From: Isoperla grammatica
Lineage: Eukaryota > Arthropoda > Insecta > Plecoptera > Perlodidae
Direction: 5' to 3'
DNA: 64,000 bases
Assembly (NCBI GenBank): GCA_945910005.1
Contig: OX246746.1
Span: 44,868,210 to 44,932,209 of the forward strand
Position numbers and translations under genes: made by a program. The notes under the pieces were generated by a model that saw only the letters and a program-made list of their open reading frames with translations, had not been told where the DNA came from and ran no database searches. Each line of letters begins with the position of its first letter. The stretch's first letter is position 1. This document shows, one piece after another, positions 49,945 to 60,803 of this stretch.

Positions 49945-49959
49945 GGTACTAATAATAAT
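49708..49959. repeat. (AAT)n array between two LINEs
   Basis: The 3' tail/target microsatellite of the R4-like LINE, with AGT, AAA and ACT interruptions. It ends at the T-run that marks the poly(A) of the next LINE on the minus strand. Confidence 0.95.
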
Positions 49960-50456
49960 TTTTTTTTTTTTTTTTTAATTTAATTTATTTATTTAAGTTT
50001 TATACATTTTTAAATCTTGGTATAATTTACACAGTATACAATAAATAAAAGTACACATTCAGAAAAATAAACAGACACAAAATAATATAAGATCAAAATC
50101 ACAACAATCACATATAATAATAATTAAATCAAAACTCTCAACAAAGTAAATATTTAAATTCATCGCTTTGCCTACTAAGCTTATAGAAGCTTAACAGTGG
50201 GCTTCGCTTCAAATTAAAATAAAAAATATTGGAGTGGCATACATTCATGAGAAAAAAACTAAACAATATTCAATTTTCTTATACATCACAATAAAAGTCT
50301 ACAATAAATTTAACTAAGAAGGATAATTTATATTTTGAACAAAAGCAACTTACAATGATAGATTAATACACACTTTGCCACGAGTCTGGTGCACCAACTA
50401 CAGAGAAAAATTGAACGCGGAGAAAGTAAAGACAAACTAAATTAACGATAGAAGAT
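49960..50456 (-). mobile_element. LINE A, 3' part (3' UTR and poly(A)), split by copia
   Basis: On the minus strand this contains the last codons of a LINE ORF, a stop at 50439-50437, an A/T-rich 3' UTR and a poly(A) tail seen as a T-run at 49960-49976. Removing the copia element and one AAAGT copy joins this piece in frame to 54904-55229. Confidence 0.75.
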
Positions 50457-50461
50457 AAAGT

Positions 50462-50705
50462 TATTGAGATTATACAGGTGGAATAGAATATTTGATTTAA
50501 TAGACACTGGTAGGAAAAATATAGCAAGACCACATTGACTGAATGGTTGACAGCAACTGTTTCCATGGATGCATATTATAAACAAAGTTTATATTAACAA
50601 ACACCAAGGCCTACTGGATTTACTCCTACAATTGTGATCTAGTGGACCTTGAACAAACCCCAATTACATCATAGAGGGCTGTGGCATAACAATAACATTT
50701 CAACA
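50462..50705 (-). repeat. Copia 3' LTR
   Basis: A direct repeat of 54655-54898. The adjacent internal side carries GGCAAGTGGGAG on the coding strand (50717-50706), the polypurine tract. Confidence 0.93.
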
Positions 50706-50742
50706 CTCCCACTTGCCATAGCCCTAAACAATAAACATATCT

Positions 50743-52557
50743 TCACAAGAGTCCCAGATTTTTCACACACCATCCGTGCTTTGCAGGGGGTAAGCTCTTG
50801 GTCATGATGTCTGCGATCATTTCTTCTGTGGGTAGATATTTCATAGAAATCTGTCCCTCTTGCACCTTCTCCCTAACAAAATGATGTTGGATATCGATGT
50901 GCTTTGTACGCCTATGTAGTGCCGCATTTGAAGTGAGCTTGATTGCACTTTGGTTGTCGCAGCACACTACTATGTGTTGGTGGTCATCCCCTATGGGTAG
51001 TTCATTCAGCAATCGTTTCATCCATGTTGCTTCTCTGGCAGCTTGGCTTAGTGCCATGTACTCCGCCTCGGTCGTTGAGATGGCGACTGTTGGTTGCTTT
51101 TTGCTTCGCCAGCTTACTGCTCCACCTGCGAGCTTGAAGACGTAGCCCGACATTGATTTTCTCGTATCGATATCATTGGCCCAGTCGGAGTCACTGTAAG
51201 CTTCCATTTGTTCTCCGGATGCTCTGCGAAAGACAAGTTTCTTCTTCGAAGTCCCTTTTAGGTAACGCATTACGCGCTTTACTGCGGTCCAGTGCACTTG
51301 ACCTGGGTTAGAGTTGAACTGACTGACAACAGCGACAGCATGTGCTATGTCTGGTCTGGTGGCCATCGCAGCATACATTAGGCTACCTACAGCACTCAAA
51401 TAAGGTATACTGTCCATAGCTTCTCTCTCTGCATCTTCTATGGGTTCCATCACCTTGGTGAGTTTCTGATTATGGTCCAAAGGGGTAGATACTGGCTTTG
51501 CTTCAGACATGTTGAATCTCTTCAAGATGTTGTTGATGTAGCTTTCTTGGCTCAGTTCAATCGTTCCCGCGTCTTTGTCCCTTGTTATTTTAATTCCAAG
51601 ACAGTGGTGAATAGGTCCCATGTCTTTCATCTCGAACTTGGCCGCTAGTTGTTTCTTTAGCTGATTTATTTCGTTTATGCTTTCCGATGACACTATAAGA
51701 TCGTCAACGTAAACACACACAATGATTTTTGCATTTCTTATTGTACCATGGTATAGGCATGGATCAGCTCTGCTTCGTTTGAGCCCAATATTACGTAACT
51801 CGGTATCAAGTTTTTCATACCATATACGGCTCGATTGTTTGAGTCCATACAAGCATTTCTTTAGTTTACACACCTTTTGCTCATTTTTGGGGTCAATGTA
51901 GCCCTCCGGTTGTTCCATATAAATGGTATCAGAAAGTTCACCATGAAGAAATGCAGTATTTACATCTAGTTGATGAACCTCCAGGTCATTCTCAGCTGCC
52001 AATGCGAGAACTGTCCTTAAGGTGTCGAAACGTACGACCGGTGAAAAGGTTTCACCGTAATCTATTCCCTTTCTCTGCGTGTATCCTTTAGCCACTAGCC
52101 TGGCTTTATATCGGCACACGTTCCCTTCAGCATCGACCTTTCGTTTAAAGACCCATTTGCATTTTATAGCTTTGGCTCCCTCTGGTAAGTTTACGAGGTC
52201 CCAAGTCTCATTATGTTCAATTGATTTCATCTCTTCGTCAGCTGCCTTTTGCCATTGTGTAGCCTCGCTCCCACTGAATGCTTCTTGCAGGTTCTCGGGC
52301 TCGTCTGCGATGAGATGTACGTACTCATCACTAAGAATTCTTGTCAGACGTCTGTTCCGTTGTGAACGTCTTGGCTCGAAGACGGCTTCTTGTTCATTCT
52401 CGATGTCAAAAACACCATCCTCCTCAGTAACTTCTGCATTGTTATCTTCTTCATTTACATTTGCATCATCTTCGTTATTGACTCGCGAGTAGACGATTAT
52501 GCTCCCACTTCCACCATCAACCACGTTGTCTTCCGCTTCTAGTTGATTATCTTCCAA
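50743..52557 (-). CDS. Copia reverse transcriptase and RNase H
   Basis: 604 codons from the first ATG. An acidic linker and RRSQRNRR (residues 63-70) lead to the copia RT signature: WDLVNLP, KCKWVFKRK (132-140), YKARLVAKGYTQ (150-161), the first metal-binding segment at QLDVNTAFLHGEL, and CVYVDDLIVS with the YVDD box at 283-286. RNase H follows, with YSDSDWA, STTEAEY, CCDNQSAI and the KHIDIQHHFVRE block near the end. These are intact, so this half looks competent for copying element RNA into DNA in virus-like particles. In most copia elements it is continuous with gag-integrase; here it starts 11 bases before the upstream frame ends, in a different frame, so it would need a +1 shift or is cut off by an indel. 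Confidence 0.93.
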   Translation of the reverse strand: MEDNQLEAEDNVVDGGSGSIIVYSRVNNEDDANVNEEDNNAEVTEEDGVFDIENEQEAVFEPRRSQRNRRLTRILSDEYVHLIADEPENLQEAFSGSEATQWQKAADEEMKSIEHNETWDLVNLPEGAKAIKCKWVFKRKVDAEGNVCRYKARLVAKGYTQRKGIDYGETFSPVVRFDTLRTVLALAAENDLEVHQLDVNTAFLHGELSDTIYMEQPEGYIDPKNEQKVCKLKKCLYGLKQSSRIWYEKLDTELRNIGLKRSRADPCLYHGTIRNAKIIVCVYVDDLIVSSESINEINQLKKQLAAKFEMKDMGPIHHCLGIKITRDKDAGTIELSQESYINNILKRFNMSEAKPVSTPLDHNQKLTKVMEPIEDAEREAMDSIPYLSAVGSLMYAAMATRPDIAHAVAVVSQFNSNPGQVHWTAVKRVMRYLKGTSKKKLVFRRASGEQMEAYSDSDWANDIDTRKSMSGYVFKLAGGAVSWRSKKQPTVAISTTEAEYMALSQAAREATWMKRLLNELPIGDDHQHIVVCCDNQSAIKLTSNAALHRRTKHIDIQHHFVREKVQEGQISMKYLPTEEMIADIMTKSLPPAKHGWCVKNLGLL

Positions 52558-54586
52558 GAAGATCTCTCGATATAGTCAGTTTTCTTGATTTAAAATTGAC
52601 CAATCGATAGCCCTTGCTGGTTTCGGAGTACCCAACAAAGACATGCTCCGACGATTTAGCGTCAAGCTTTGTTCGGTTTTCTTTTGGAATGTGAGCATAC
52701 GCTTTGCAGCCAAAAGTCCTTAGGTGAGCAAGGTCCGGTTTCTTCCCAGTCCACGCTTCTTCCGGTGTAATGCTATCCACGGCAACTGTTGGTGCTCTAT
52801 TCTTTAAGTAGGTTGCAGTGTTTACTGCCTCAGCCCAGAAGCGTTTAGGTAGTTTAGCTTCCTCAAGCATGCATCGCACCTTCTCTACTATCGTTCTGTT
52901 TGCCCGCTCGGCAACCCCATTTTGTTCTGGGTTCCGTGGTACAGTAGTCTGAGAACGTATCCCACATTTCCTTAAATGGCCTAATAGTGATTTATTAATG
53001 TACTCACGGCCATTGTCTGAACGCAGAATCTTGATCTTCATACCGCTCTGGTTCTCAACTTCTGCCTGATACTCGATGAAGCGTTCGTAAGTTTCACTCT
53101 TCTCCTTCAAAATGTAGCACTTGGTCCATCTTGTCTTGTCGTCAATAAATGTTAAGAAATACCTTCCTCCACCAATGGATTCTTCGCTCATTGGTCCACA
53201 CAGGTCTGAGTGAACAATGCCTAGCTTTTCTTGAGCTCGTTCTGCCTTACCTTTTGGAAACGGGGTACGATGCTGCTTTCCCACAGCACAGCCTATACAA
53301 GGTGAAGTAGGAGGCTGTCCCATCACTATGCCAGTGGCCATACCATCTGCTAATCGCTTCATTCCACCAGGACTGAGGTGAGCGAGGCGTCTGTGCCACA
53401 ACATGTACTCACGGTTTGTGGCCCCCACAGCAGCAATGTTTACCATGGCACCGTTAGTCTCCGGAGTGTCTAGCTTATACAACCCTCCAGTTTTACTCGC
53501 GGTGGCTATGACGTTTCCTTCTTCATAATGGATCTGGCAGTTATGTTTGGTAAACACAACCTTGTAGTCCTTATCTGTGAGTTTACCCACCGACAAAAGA
53601 TTAGTTTTGAGCGTTGGAGCATATAGTACATCCTTGATTGATGCTTCTTGTATTGATCCATTAACCGAAATTGTTACAGCGACATCACCATTTCCCGTAG
53701 ATGGAGCGGTCGTACCATCGGCCATACATAATGATGTTTCTTGACCATCTCGGATTGTATCAAACCATTCAATTTTATTTGACATGTGCTTAGTCGCTCC
53801 CGAGTCAACGCACCAGTCTTCAGCATTGTGTCCATTTCGATTAACCGTTGCGCAAAGAACTGTGGATTTAGGCTTATCCTTTTTGTCTTGTTTGTCACCT
53901 TTCGGGCTTTGTTTTGGATGTGACCTACAATCTTTAGCATAATGTCCAACTTTACCACAATTGTAGCATTTAAACTTCTTAAATGGCTTTGTAGCTAGAG
54001 CAGATTCATCAGGAATGGACTCACCTCGTTGACGTCTTGTTTCTTCTTGTAGCAATTTAGCTCGGACGACATCAGTGTTCAGTTCCTGGCCACAATTTTC
54101 AAGTGTAATCACAAGTGGGTCAAATGAGTCTGGCAAGTTGGATAGGATAATTATAGCCAACTCGTCATCAGTCACCGATGCATTTATTGCACTTAACTGC
54201 TGAGCAATAGTCATCATTTGGTTGAGGTAATCCTCCATATTAATACAGTTTTTGTATGTAATACTGTTCAGCTTTCGACGTAGGTGAATTTTTCGCACTA
54301 GTCCTCGATCCTCGAAAGCAGACTCTAATTTTAACCATGCTTCACGGGCTGTTTTACATGAGTTTACATGTATGTACAGATGTGGCTTTAAACCCAAACA
54401 AACAGTTGCAAGTGCACGCTGGTCTAATGCGATCTCATCTTCTGAAGAAAGATTTAAGTTACCTTCAATAAATCTCCACAATTTCTCCCGTATAAGCTGC
54501 ATCTTCATACCAAATTTCCATGCACTGAAATTGGTTGCTCCTTCCAACCTCTCAACTTGCAATATATTCACTGCCATATTGACCAC
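52547..54586 (-). CDS. Copia gag, protease and integrase
   Basis: 679 codons. The N-terminal gag of the UBN2/retrotran_gag type opens with VERLEGATNFSAWKFGMK. A zinc knuckle CYNCGKVGHYAKDC sits at 207-220, then a lysine-rich stretch. Aspartic protease DSGATKHM has its active D at 261. The pre-integrase zinc site uses H398, H403, C430 and C433. The integrase core has D461 (HSDLCGP), D524 (RSDNGREY) and E560 (VAERANR), a DD35E spacing. After KLTISRD the frame stops within five codons, at about 52547, where copia proteins normally continue to RT. The ATG lies 69 bases inside the 5' LTR boundary, just past the primer site. Confidence 0.94.
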   Translation of the reverse strand: MVNMAVNILQVERLEGATNFSAWKFGMKMQLIREKLWRFIEGNLNLSSEDEIALDQRALATVCLGLKPHLYIHVNSCKTAREAWLKLESAFEDRGLVRKIHLRRKLNSITYKNCINMEDYLNQMMTIAQQLSAINASVTDDELAIIILSNLPDSFDPLVITLENCGQELNTDVVRAKLLQEETRRQRGESIPDESALATKPFKKFKCYNCGKVGHYAKDCRSHPKQSPKGDKQDKKDKPKSTVLCATVNRNGHNAEDWCVDSGATKHMSNKIEWFDTIRDGQETSLCMADGTTAPSTGNGDVAVTISVNGSIQEASIKDVLYAPTLKTNLLSVGKLTDKDYKVVFTKHNCQIHYEEGNVIATASKTGGLYKLDTPETNGAMVNIAAVGATNREYMLWHRRLAHLSPGGMKRLADGMATGIVMGQPPTSPCIGCAVGKQHRTPFPKGKAERAQEKLGIVHSDLCGPMSEESIGGGRYFLTFIDDKTRWTKCYILKEKSETYERFIEYQAEVENQSGMKIKILRSDNGREYINKSLLGHLRKCGIRSQTTVPRNPEQNGVAERANRTIVEKVRCMLEEAKLPKRFWAEAVNTATYLKNRAPTVAVDSITPEEAWTGKKPDLAHLRTFGCKAYAHIPKENRTKLDAKSSEHVFVGYSETSKGYRLVNFKSRKLTISRDLLGR

Positions 54587-54640
54587 AATTATTAAACAGT
54601 TTTTGCTTAAAGATCACTATAAATCAATTCTTTGCATTAC

Positions 54641-54654
54641 CTGGGCCCATAACC
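54641..54654 (-). promoter_or_regulatory. Copia primer-binding site (initiator tRNA-Met, internal)
   Basis: Directly after the 5' LTR the coding strand reads GGTTATGGGCCCAG. It is complementary to the anticodon arm of initiator tRNA-Met (CTGGGCCCATAACC), not to its 3' end. Drosophila copia uses the same half-tRNA priming. Confidence 0.85.
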
Positions 54655-54898
54655 TATTGAGATTATACAGGTGGAATAGAATATTTGATTTAATAGACAC
54701 TGGTAGGAAAAATATAGCAAGACCACATTGACTGAATGGTTGACAGCAACTGTTTCCATGGATGCATATTATAAACAAAGTTTATATTAACAAACACCAA
54801 GGCCTACTGGATTTACTCCTACAATTGTGATCTAGTGGACCTTGAACAAACCCCAATTACATCATAGAGGGCTGTGGCATAACAATAACATTTCAACA
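54655..54898 (-). repeat. Copia 5' LTR
   Basis: Identical to 50462-50705 by eye. It should contain the element promoter and polyadenylation signal; no convincing TATA was singled out. Confidence 0.93.
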
Positions 54899-54903
54899 AA
54901 AGT

Positions 54904-55229
54904 CTTAATCCTTTTTTGATTTCAAATAATTTTGTCAAGTTAATTAATTTATCAGGCAAATTGTTAAATGTGACTGGGACTAAAAACTCAAAACACCTTT
55001 GGCCATACTTGTTTATACACTTAGGAACTTCATACTTCAATTTTGACTGACTGCGAGTATTTAAATTTCTACATAACACAATTTTATACTCACTGATAAA
55101 GTAATATTTTAATATTAATTGATACAAAAATAGTTCTTCAACTGGTAGAACATTGCACAAATAATTGGCTTCACGAGTCGAATGAAATTGAACATTGTGT
55201 GGTCTTATTTCAAGCACAAGAGATATCAC
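54904..55229 (-). pseudogene. LINE A, C-terminal RT fragment (5' part)
   Basis: The minus-strand frame begins within an element truncated at the AAT array (55235) and carries the C-terminal region common to several LINE clades: KYEVPKCINKYGQRCFEF then FNNLPDKLI. It is interrupted by copia at 54903 only a few codons before the LINE stop. About 110 residues remain; RT catalytic motifs are absent. Sequence similarity to the 55921-56268 fragment (VPNFVNKYGERSLHV) shows the same or sister families. Clade not assigned. Confidence 0.7.
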
Positions 55230-55238
55230 ACAAGAGAT

Positions 55239-55362
<124 letters not shown>

Positions 55363-55375
<13 letters not shown>

Positions 55376-55590
55376 TAATAAAAGTAATAATAATGTTCTT
55401 ATTGGTCCGTCAGTTGATTATACAAAGATAATATTGGGCATGTCAATAAGAGTCAATACAAAACATGCACTATCACAGCATAAACTCCTTCACTGTATAA
55501 AAAAATTTCAATTAAACACTTTTTGAGCTCTAGAGATATCACACAAGAGATATCAATAATAATAATAGTAATAATAATAATAATAATAAT
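55363..55590. repeat. Duplicated segment, copy 1
   Basis: GTAAAAATAATAATAATAAA...TTTTTGAGCTCT (55363-55529) is repeated at 56474-56641 with no difference that I could see. It is the 3' end of LINE C (minus strand). Then AGAGATATCACACAAGAGAT plus (AAT)n recurs from 55226, so a block of ~300 bp was tandemly duplicated before LINE B entered. Confidence 0.8.
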
Positions 55591-56280
55591 TTTTTTTTTT
55601 TTTTTTTTTTTTTTTTATTGATAACCATGTTCTGTACAATACAATCATTAAATAAACATTCGATATCCCACAAAGCTTAGTACATAGCTTGTCTGTGGGT
55701 TATATACCAATGAAAATAATAATACGGACTAAGTTACGGACAAAGATGAACATGCTGCGTAATGCAAATACAATATACAGAATACCTTACAATTCAAAAC
55801 AAACAAACAATCACTAACTTATCTTTAACACCTACATATTACTATACACTGCAATTAACGAAGGCCTATACATGGCAAGGACAAAAACACCGACGATACT
55901 AATAATGAAAATATAATAAATTAAAGCGAATGTAACAAAAGAAACTCTTTTACTGATATTTTTACTTGATTCATTCTATCCGAATCTTTCAATTCAATTG
56001 GCAACATATTAAAACATTGAGGCACTTTTACATGCAATGATCTTTCACCATATTTATTAACAAAATTGGGAACTCTGTACACTTTGGAGGCTTTTGCTCT
56101 TGTACAAATGCTATGGTCAATTTCAATTTTGAATTCGTTAGTGAAATAGAATTTGATAATTAACTTATAGATGTACAAAAAATTTACAGGAAGCAAGTCT
56201 AATAATTTAAAAAGCTGATTTGAGGAACAATGGTCAGTTATGTGATTTGGGAGTATGTGTTTAATCATCCTGATCTGTAA
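55591..56280 (-). pseudogene. LINE B, 5'-truncated 3' end with poly(A)
   Basis: The minus-strand frame 56268-55921 (115 codons) ends at a natural stop. It has the LINE C-terminal pattern VPNFVNKYGERSLHVKVP then FNMLPIEL, and a final ISVKEFLLLHSL helix-like tail. A 330-bp 3' UTR leads to a 26-base poly(A) seen as T's at 55591-55616. The 5' truncation sits at an AAT array (56281) and the poly(A) joins another AAT stretch, so this copy inserted inside AAT repeats. RT domain absent. Confidence 0.72.
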
Positions 56281-56480
<200 letters not shown>

Positions 56481-56507
56481 AATAATAATAATAAAAGTAA
56501 TAATAAT

Positions 56508-56880
56508 GTTCTTATTGGTCCGTCAGTTGATTATACAAAGATAATATTGGGCATGTCAATAAGAGTCAATACAAAACATGCACTATCACAGCATAAACTC
56601 CTTCACTGTATAAAAAAATTTCAATTAAACACTTTTTGAGCTCTACTTTAAAGTTAACACTCTGGGTATTTTTTAAGTAATCAGGTAGACAATTAAAAAG
56701 CATTGTGCCTGAGATATCAGGACACTTACATCACAGGTTAAGATTATGTTCTTTAATTCTAAAATCTCGTCGGTTCCTTGCAAAATAATCATGACAATCT
56801 CAATTTGTTACTGTTAAATTACTATTATTTAATACATAGGCCCTACATGATTGAGTTATAAATGAAAATATCAAGGTAAC
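56508..56880 (-). pseudogene. LINE C, decayed C-terminal fragment
   Basis: On the minus strand, frames with NRRDFRIKEHNLNL and, after an in-frame stop, CPDISGTMLFNCLPDYLK show the same C-terminal LINE pattern as A and B (FN.LP). The 3' UTR ends GACCAATAAGAACATTATTA and runs into ATT repeats without a poly(A). It is older than B because it carries stops. Part of it (56474-56641) is duplicated at 55363. Confidence 0.6.
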
Positions 56881-57548
56881 GTTAAAATCCCCAGCTCCTT
56901 AAATAATTCCCAACAATGAGCCATGCTACTAACACGCGCCATGTAACGGATAGCTCTCTTTTGGTGTTTATAATCTGCTGGCATGGGATGACCATCCCCA
57001 ACAGATGATCCCATACTGGAGGCTTGATTGAATATGGGCGAAGTACACCAATTTAACTATGTATGGACTATACATACGTCATTAGTCTTGTAACTATAGG
57101 TAACACCTAGTAGCAACTTAAACACTCACATAATTAATATGCGGAATTATTATTAATTAATAAGCGGAATCATTAATAAGCCGGGTACTATTTTTACGTA
57201 TGTGTGAACGAACGCCGGAAATATGTTGATGATCTTAGGAACAGCGCGCACGCAAGGGGCGGTATCAAGGATCTGAGGACTCTATGCCTACTTAGGCCTA
57301 TACATTGGGGCTAGTAAGTGTGCTTTATAGTACAATAGGGGATGGTCCTTGCATTCGCTTTTTATTCTACTAAATTGTGAACATCGTTCAGAATACAAAA
57401 ATATTTTCATTTCATATTTTAGAAACAAATTTCAGTCACATAAGCAGATTGAAAATGTTCACATCATTGTGACGGGAAAACAAGATGCCGGTTGCTGATA
57501 GAAAATCTTTTGCAAGTATCATAATCCACCTGACCAGAAAACATTCCC
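56881..57548. other. Spacer, nothing recognised
   Basis: No supported feature. Confidence 0.4.
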
Positions 57549-58058
57549 TTAAAGGGGTTCTCACCCGCTACACCAAAAAAATGTTTAACTACGGCTAATT
57601 AGCTATGAAATTAGCGACTAAAAGACAAAAAATCGGGTTCACCATAACCCGGGAAAAAAATATCAAAGTTAGTGATTTTCGAGCTAGGTCCCATCGGCGA
57701 AAATCTCCCATAAGAAATAGCATTGGGACGACCTGTATGCCTTGGGACCTTGGAGGATTCTGCTCCAAAAAAAAAAATGATGTAATACTTTTCGCTGCGT
57801 CTTTCTCTTTTGCGTATTTCGTATATTTTGGTTTTGTAATCGGAGCTTCCGTTCAGGTACAAAATAAAGATGTGTAATCGGGTGCTCCATTTCGTTTTGA
57901 GCGTTGCTGTGCACATCCGCACTTCTAGTCACGCGATAGTCGGAGGAGGGGAAGGGAAGGAGGAGGGGCAGGCAGCACGTGTGTAGTCAGTCAGTCAGGG
58001 TCACGGGTTTGCATTGCATCGTCTTGTAATTGTAACACTTTGCGTATCATATTTCTCG

Positions 58059-58328
58059 ATGGCTACTGCTGTGTACCAGTTTGAGCCCGAATATTCTGCA
58101 GAAGAATTGGCAGAAATAGAGAAAGCCAAAGAGTCTATTGAATGTATCAGCGATGGCGATAGGAACAATAAGGAAAATTGGTGCAAATGTGACGAATGTT
58201 CAGTTATGCCCACAATCGCCGAATGTATTTGTTGTGCGAAAATACCGGCTGTGAGAAGTATGTTAGAAGACAACGTGTGCATTACGGACCACCAAATATT
58301 TGATACCTTAATTTTGATTTCATACTAA
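58059..58328 (+). CDS. P2X7-type C-terminal cysteine domain protein (truncated)
   Basis: 89 codons from ATG at 58059. YQFEPEYSAEEL and an acidic helix (residues 6-30) precede WCKCDECSVMPTIAECICC (41-59), then IPAVRSMLEDNVCITDH (62-78). The spacing W-C-x-C-x2-C ... E-C-x-C-C ... C-x3-H matches the zinc-binding C-terminal 'ballast' domain of P2X7 receptors (C42, C44, C47, C56, C58, C59, C74, H78). No P2X channel part or transmembrane helix is present. In invertebrates this domain often occurs alone or in mobile-element-like genes. The usual last ~20 residues are missing: the frame diverges after HQIFDT, perhaps at an exon end or by decay. Confidence 0.7.
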   Translation: MATAVYQFEPEYSAEELAEIEKAKESIECISDGDRNNKENWCKCDECSVMPTIAECICCAKIPAVRSMLEDNVCITDHQIFDTLILISY

Positions 58329-58431
58329 TTGCAACTGAAAGAAGTAAAAAGAAATCGTATTCTATCGAACCAGTACCAAACAATTTATGGCGGCATTTAG
58401 CGTACCGACAGTTTGTGTATTGGATTAACTC

Positions 58432-58534
<103 letters not shown>

Positions 58535-58775
58535 TATTGGGAGGGGAAATAGTCAACGCATGCACAATGAACGCGGCCTGCTAAGCGGTGTCGAATGGAG
58601 TACACTCGCACCAAAAGCCGGCTGACACCAACAGTCGCCGCGGCAGTTAACCAGAAATTTCATTAATAACAATTCACAGGTTTCAACTGACGAGTTGTAA
58701 TGGTTCATTATCGATTGGTGTGGTGGAGTAGATCATATGGTAAAAAATAAATCTAGCGGGTGAGAACCCCTTTAA

Positions 58776-59640
58776 CAACCTGACATCGACTTTTTTATAA
58801 TTATTTGAATTTTTTTTTGTCTTTTTTGACTTTTCAAGTATTATTTAATATAAAATGTAAGTACTCAGCATTTAACCTTAATAAAGTTTACCACTTCAAA
58901 ATTTTGAGATGTGTTTATACGAATTCGCCCATTGCAAATTTACATAATTGCGTGATATCTTTTAAGTGCAAAGACATTTAGCGTATGAGATATGTATCCA
59001 TCACACCTTTTTTTACTTTATCATACTTTGTTTTTTAAATTCATTTCTCCTGCGTTATATAAACACTGAAAATACTCACGCCCCACTCTCACTGTTTTGG
59101 AAAATGACAGCTATGTAGGGGGGTAATTTAAAATCCGTTTTCGTCAGACAATTAGCTAATAACGAAACATTTCTCTTGAGATTGAAGTGAATCTTACCAT
59201 CATATTATCATAGGCACAACAATTAATTATTTCGTTGAAACATTTCCACGAGAAGTTACATAAATTGGGAATTGGTTGGGAATATTAGTTGGTTTACTGG
59301 GAAATGCCCGAAAGTTTTAACTATGAACAAGACTTAATAACCCTCCAGAAACAGATGATATAAGCTTAGCATATTTTGAAATCCATCACTCAGTATTTTA
59401 TAGAAGTCTTACGTATTTCAATCATCCATTTTATGTCAATTACATCTTCTGAACTTGTACAGCGGCTGACATAATTATTGCTATAAAGCAGCGTATGGCA
59501 GAACCCTGGTTACGTCTTATGTCATGTTTTGATATATACACATTGTAATGTCGATGCTCAATTTTAATAATTATGATGTTAAATGGTTGTACAGCTGTAT
59601 TTAAATCATCAACAAAGAAGATGTTTCAAATATTTATTTA
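58776..59640. other. AT-rich spacer, nothing recognised
   Basis: No supported feature. Confidence 0.4.
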
Positions 59641-59959
59641 AATATTCTTACAAGAAATGGCTTGATGCACCGGGAACTGCAAACTGCAATTATTGTTAAT
59701 GAAATCTTAGAAGTTTTAAATTAATTGCCTGAATAAGTCTCTTTTTCTTTGCTTTTTTCTATTCCATCTCTTACTGACTTTGTTTCTTTATAATGTAATA
59801 GTATAATAAGTATGCATAATATTATATAACTATTGCAATCAGAAGTAAGTGCACGGTTGTGTTCGCGTTTATACTGTTTTTATTTTATTTTGTTACATTT
59901 AGATAATTAAGATTCTGGAGTAGAGGATTTCACTTAAATTGATTTGCTTTAGTTTGTTT

Positions 59960-60182
59960 ATAATATTAATCTTTAACACTCGTCTTGTTTTCGCTTTACT
60001 GTATGTATATATCTAGGACAGCCCGCGCACAAGAGGTAGCTCTTATGCGGGCTTCTTATCTTATATTATTGTGGTTTATCTAGTTAATTTGTTTATTTAG
60101 TGTGGACAATGACTTTGTGTTATGTTTTTATGTAGAAGAGTACGAGATAAGAATAAAATGGTAAAAAAAAAAAAAAAAAAAA
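59960..60182 (+). mobile_element. Retroposon 3' UTR with polyadenylation signal and poly(A)
   Basis: AATAAA at 60152-60157 lies just before a 20-base A-run (60163-60182). Upstream, GCCCGC...GAGGTAGCTCTT...GCGGGC (60020-60055) can form a stem-loop. This fits the 3' end of a LINE copy or processed transcript. No ORF precedes it and the 5' limit is unknown. Confidence 0.5.
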
Positions 60183-60803
60183 GCTCTTCGAGTAAGGAAT
60201 GACGAGTAAGGTCATACCCTTGATGTATACTTGTGTCGCCTGGAGTAGGTCAACGTGCGGTTTGGACGTTTGGACTTTTCCTTTACTTGAATCCAGACGA
60301 CGGACGTAGAATGCGTTTACTTAAAGCCATTATTATTAGATTAAAATAAATTATAATATAGGTATATTATTATTATTTGCAATTCTTGGTTTCAATCCGT
60401 GAAGAATGTATGAAACAAGACAAACCAATAAAATAAATTAAAATTATTAAAAATGGTTTTTATTTCTAATAATATGATTTTTTGTCTGAATTACATCCAA
60501 CGTTATCGAAACAAATTTTTAAAACGAAACAAAATATTAAGTTATAATGCAAAATCAAAGAATTAGGGAAAAATATATAAATACAAAACAAGAGCATTTA
60601 ATATATTTGGAACTATTCATTGTTGACTGACTGAACCCACACTGAACATTTATTTTGTATTGTTATACTTAATATAGTTTCGTTTTAAAAAATTGTTTTT
60701 AAAAAGTTGAATTTAATTCTGACGGAACTTCATATTAGAAATTTAAAAAACATTTACTTCATTTTTTTATTTTATTTTATTGATTTGTCGTTTCATACAT
60801 TAT
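60183..60803. other. AT-rich spacer, nothing recognised
   Basis: No supported feature. Confidence 0.4.

Larger units (their letters stand above)
50457..54903 (-). mobile_element. Copia-type LTR retrotransposon with target duplication AAAGT
   Basis: The LTRs are 244 bp (50462-50705 and 54655-54898) and identical on inspection. On the coding strand they begin TGTTGAAATG and end CTCAATA. The 5-bp duplications AAAGT lie at 50457-50461 and 54899-54903. The domain order gag, protease, integrase, RT, RNase H defines the Ty1/copia superfamily. Identical LTRs mean very recent insertion. One frame break separates integrase from RT. Confidence 0.95.

Noticed and set aside
57611..57932. Minus-strand frames of 82-103 codons inside the TTAA element
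   Set aside because: Overlap non-coding element sequence with homopolymer runs; no family signature.
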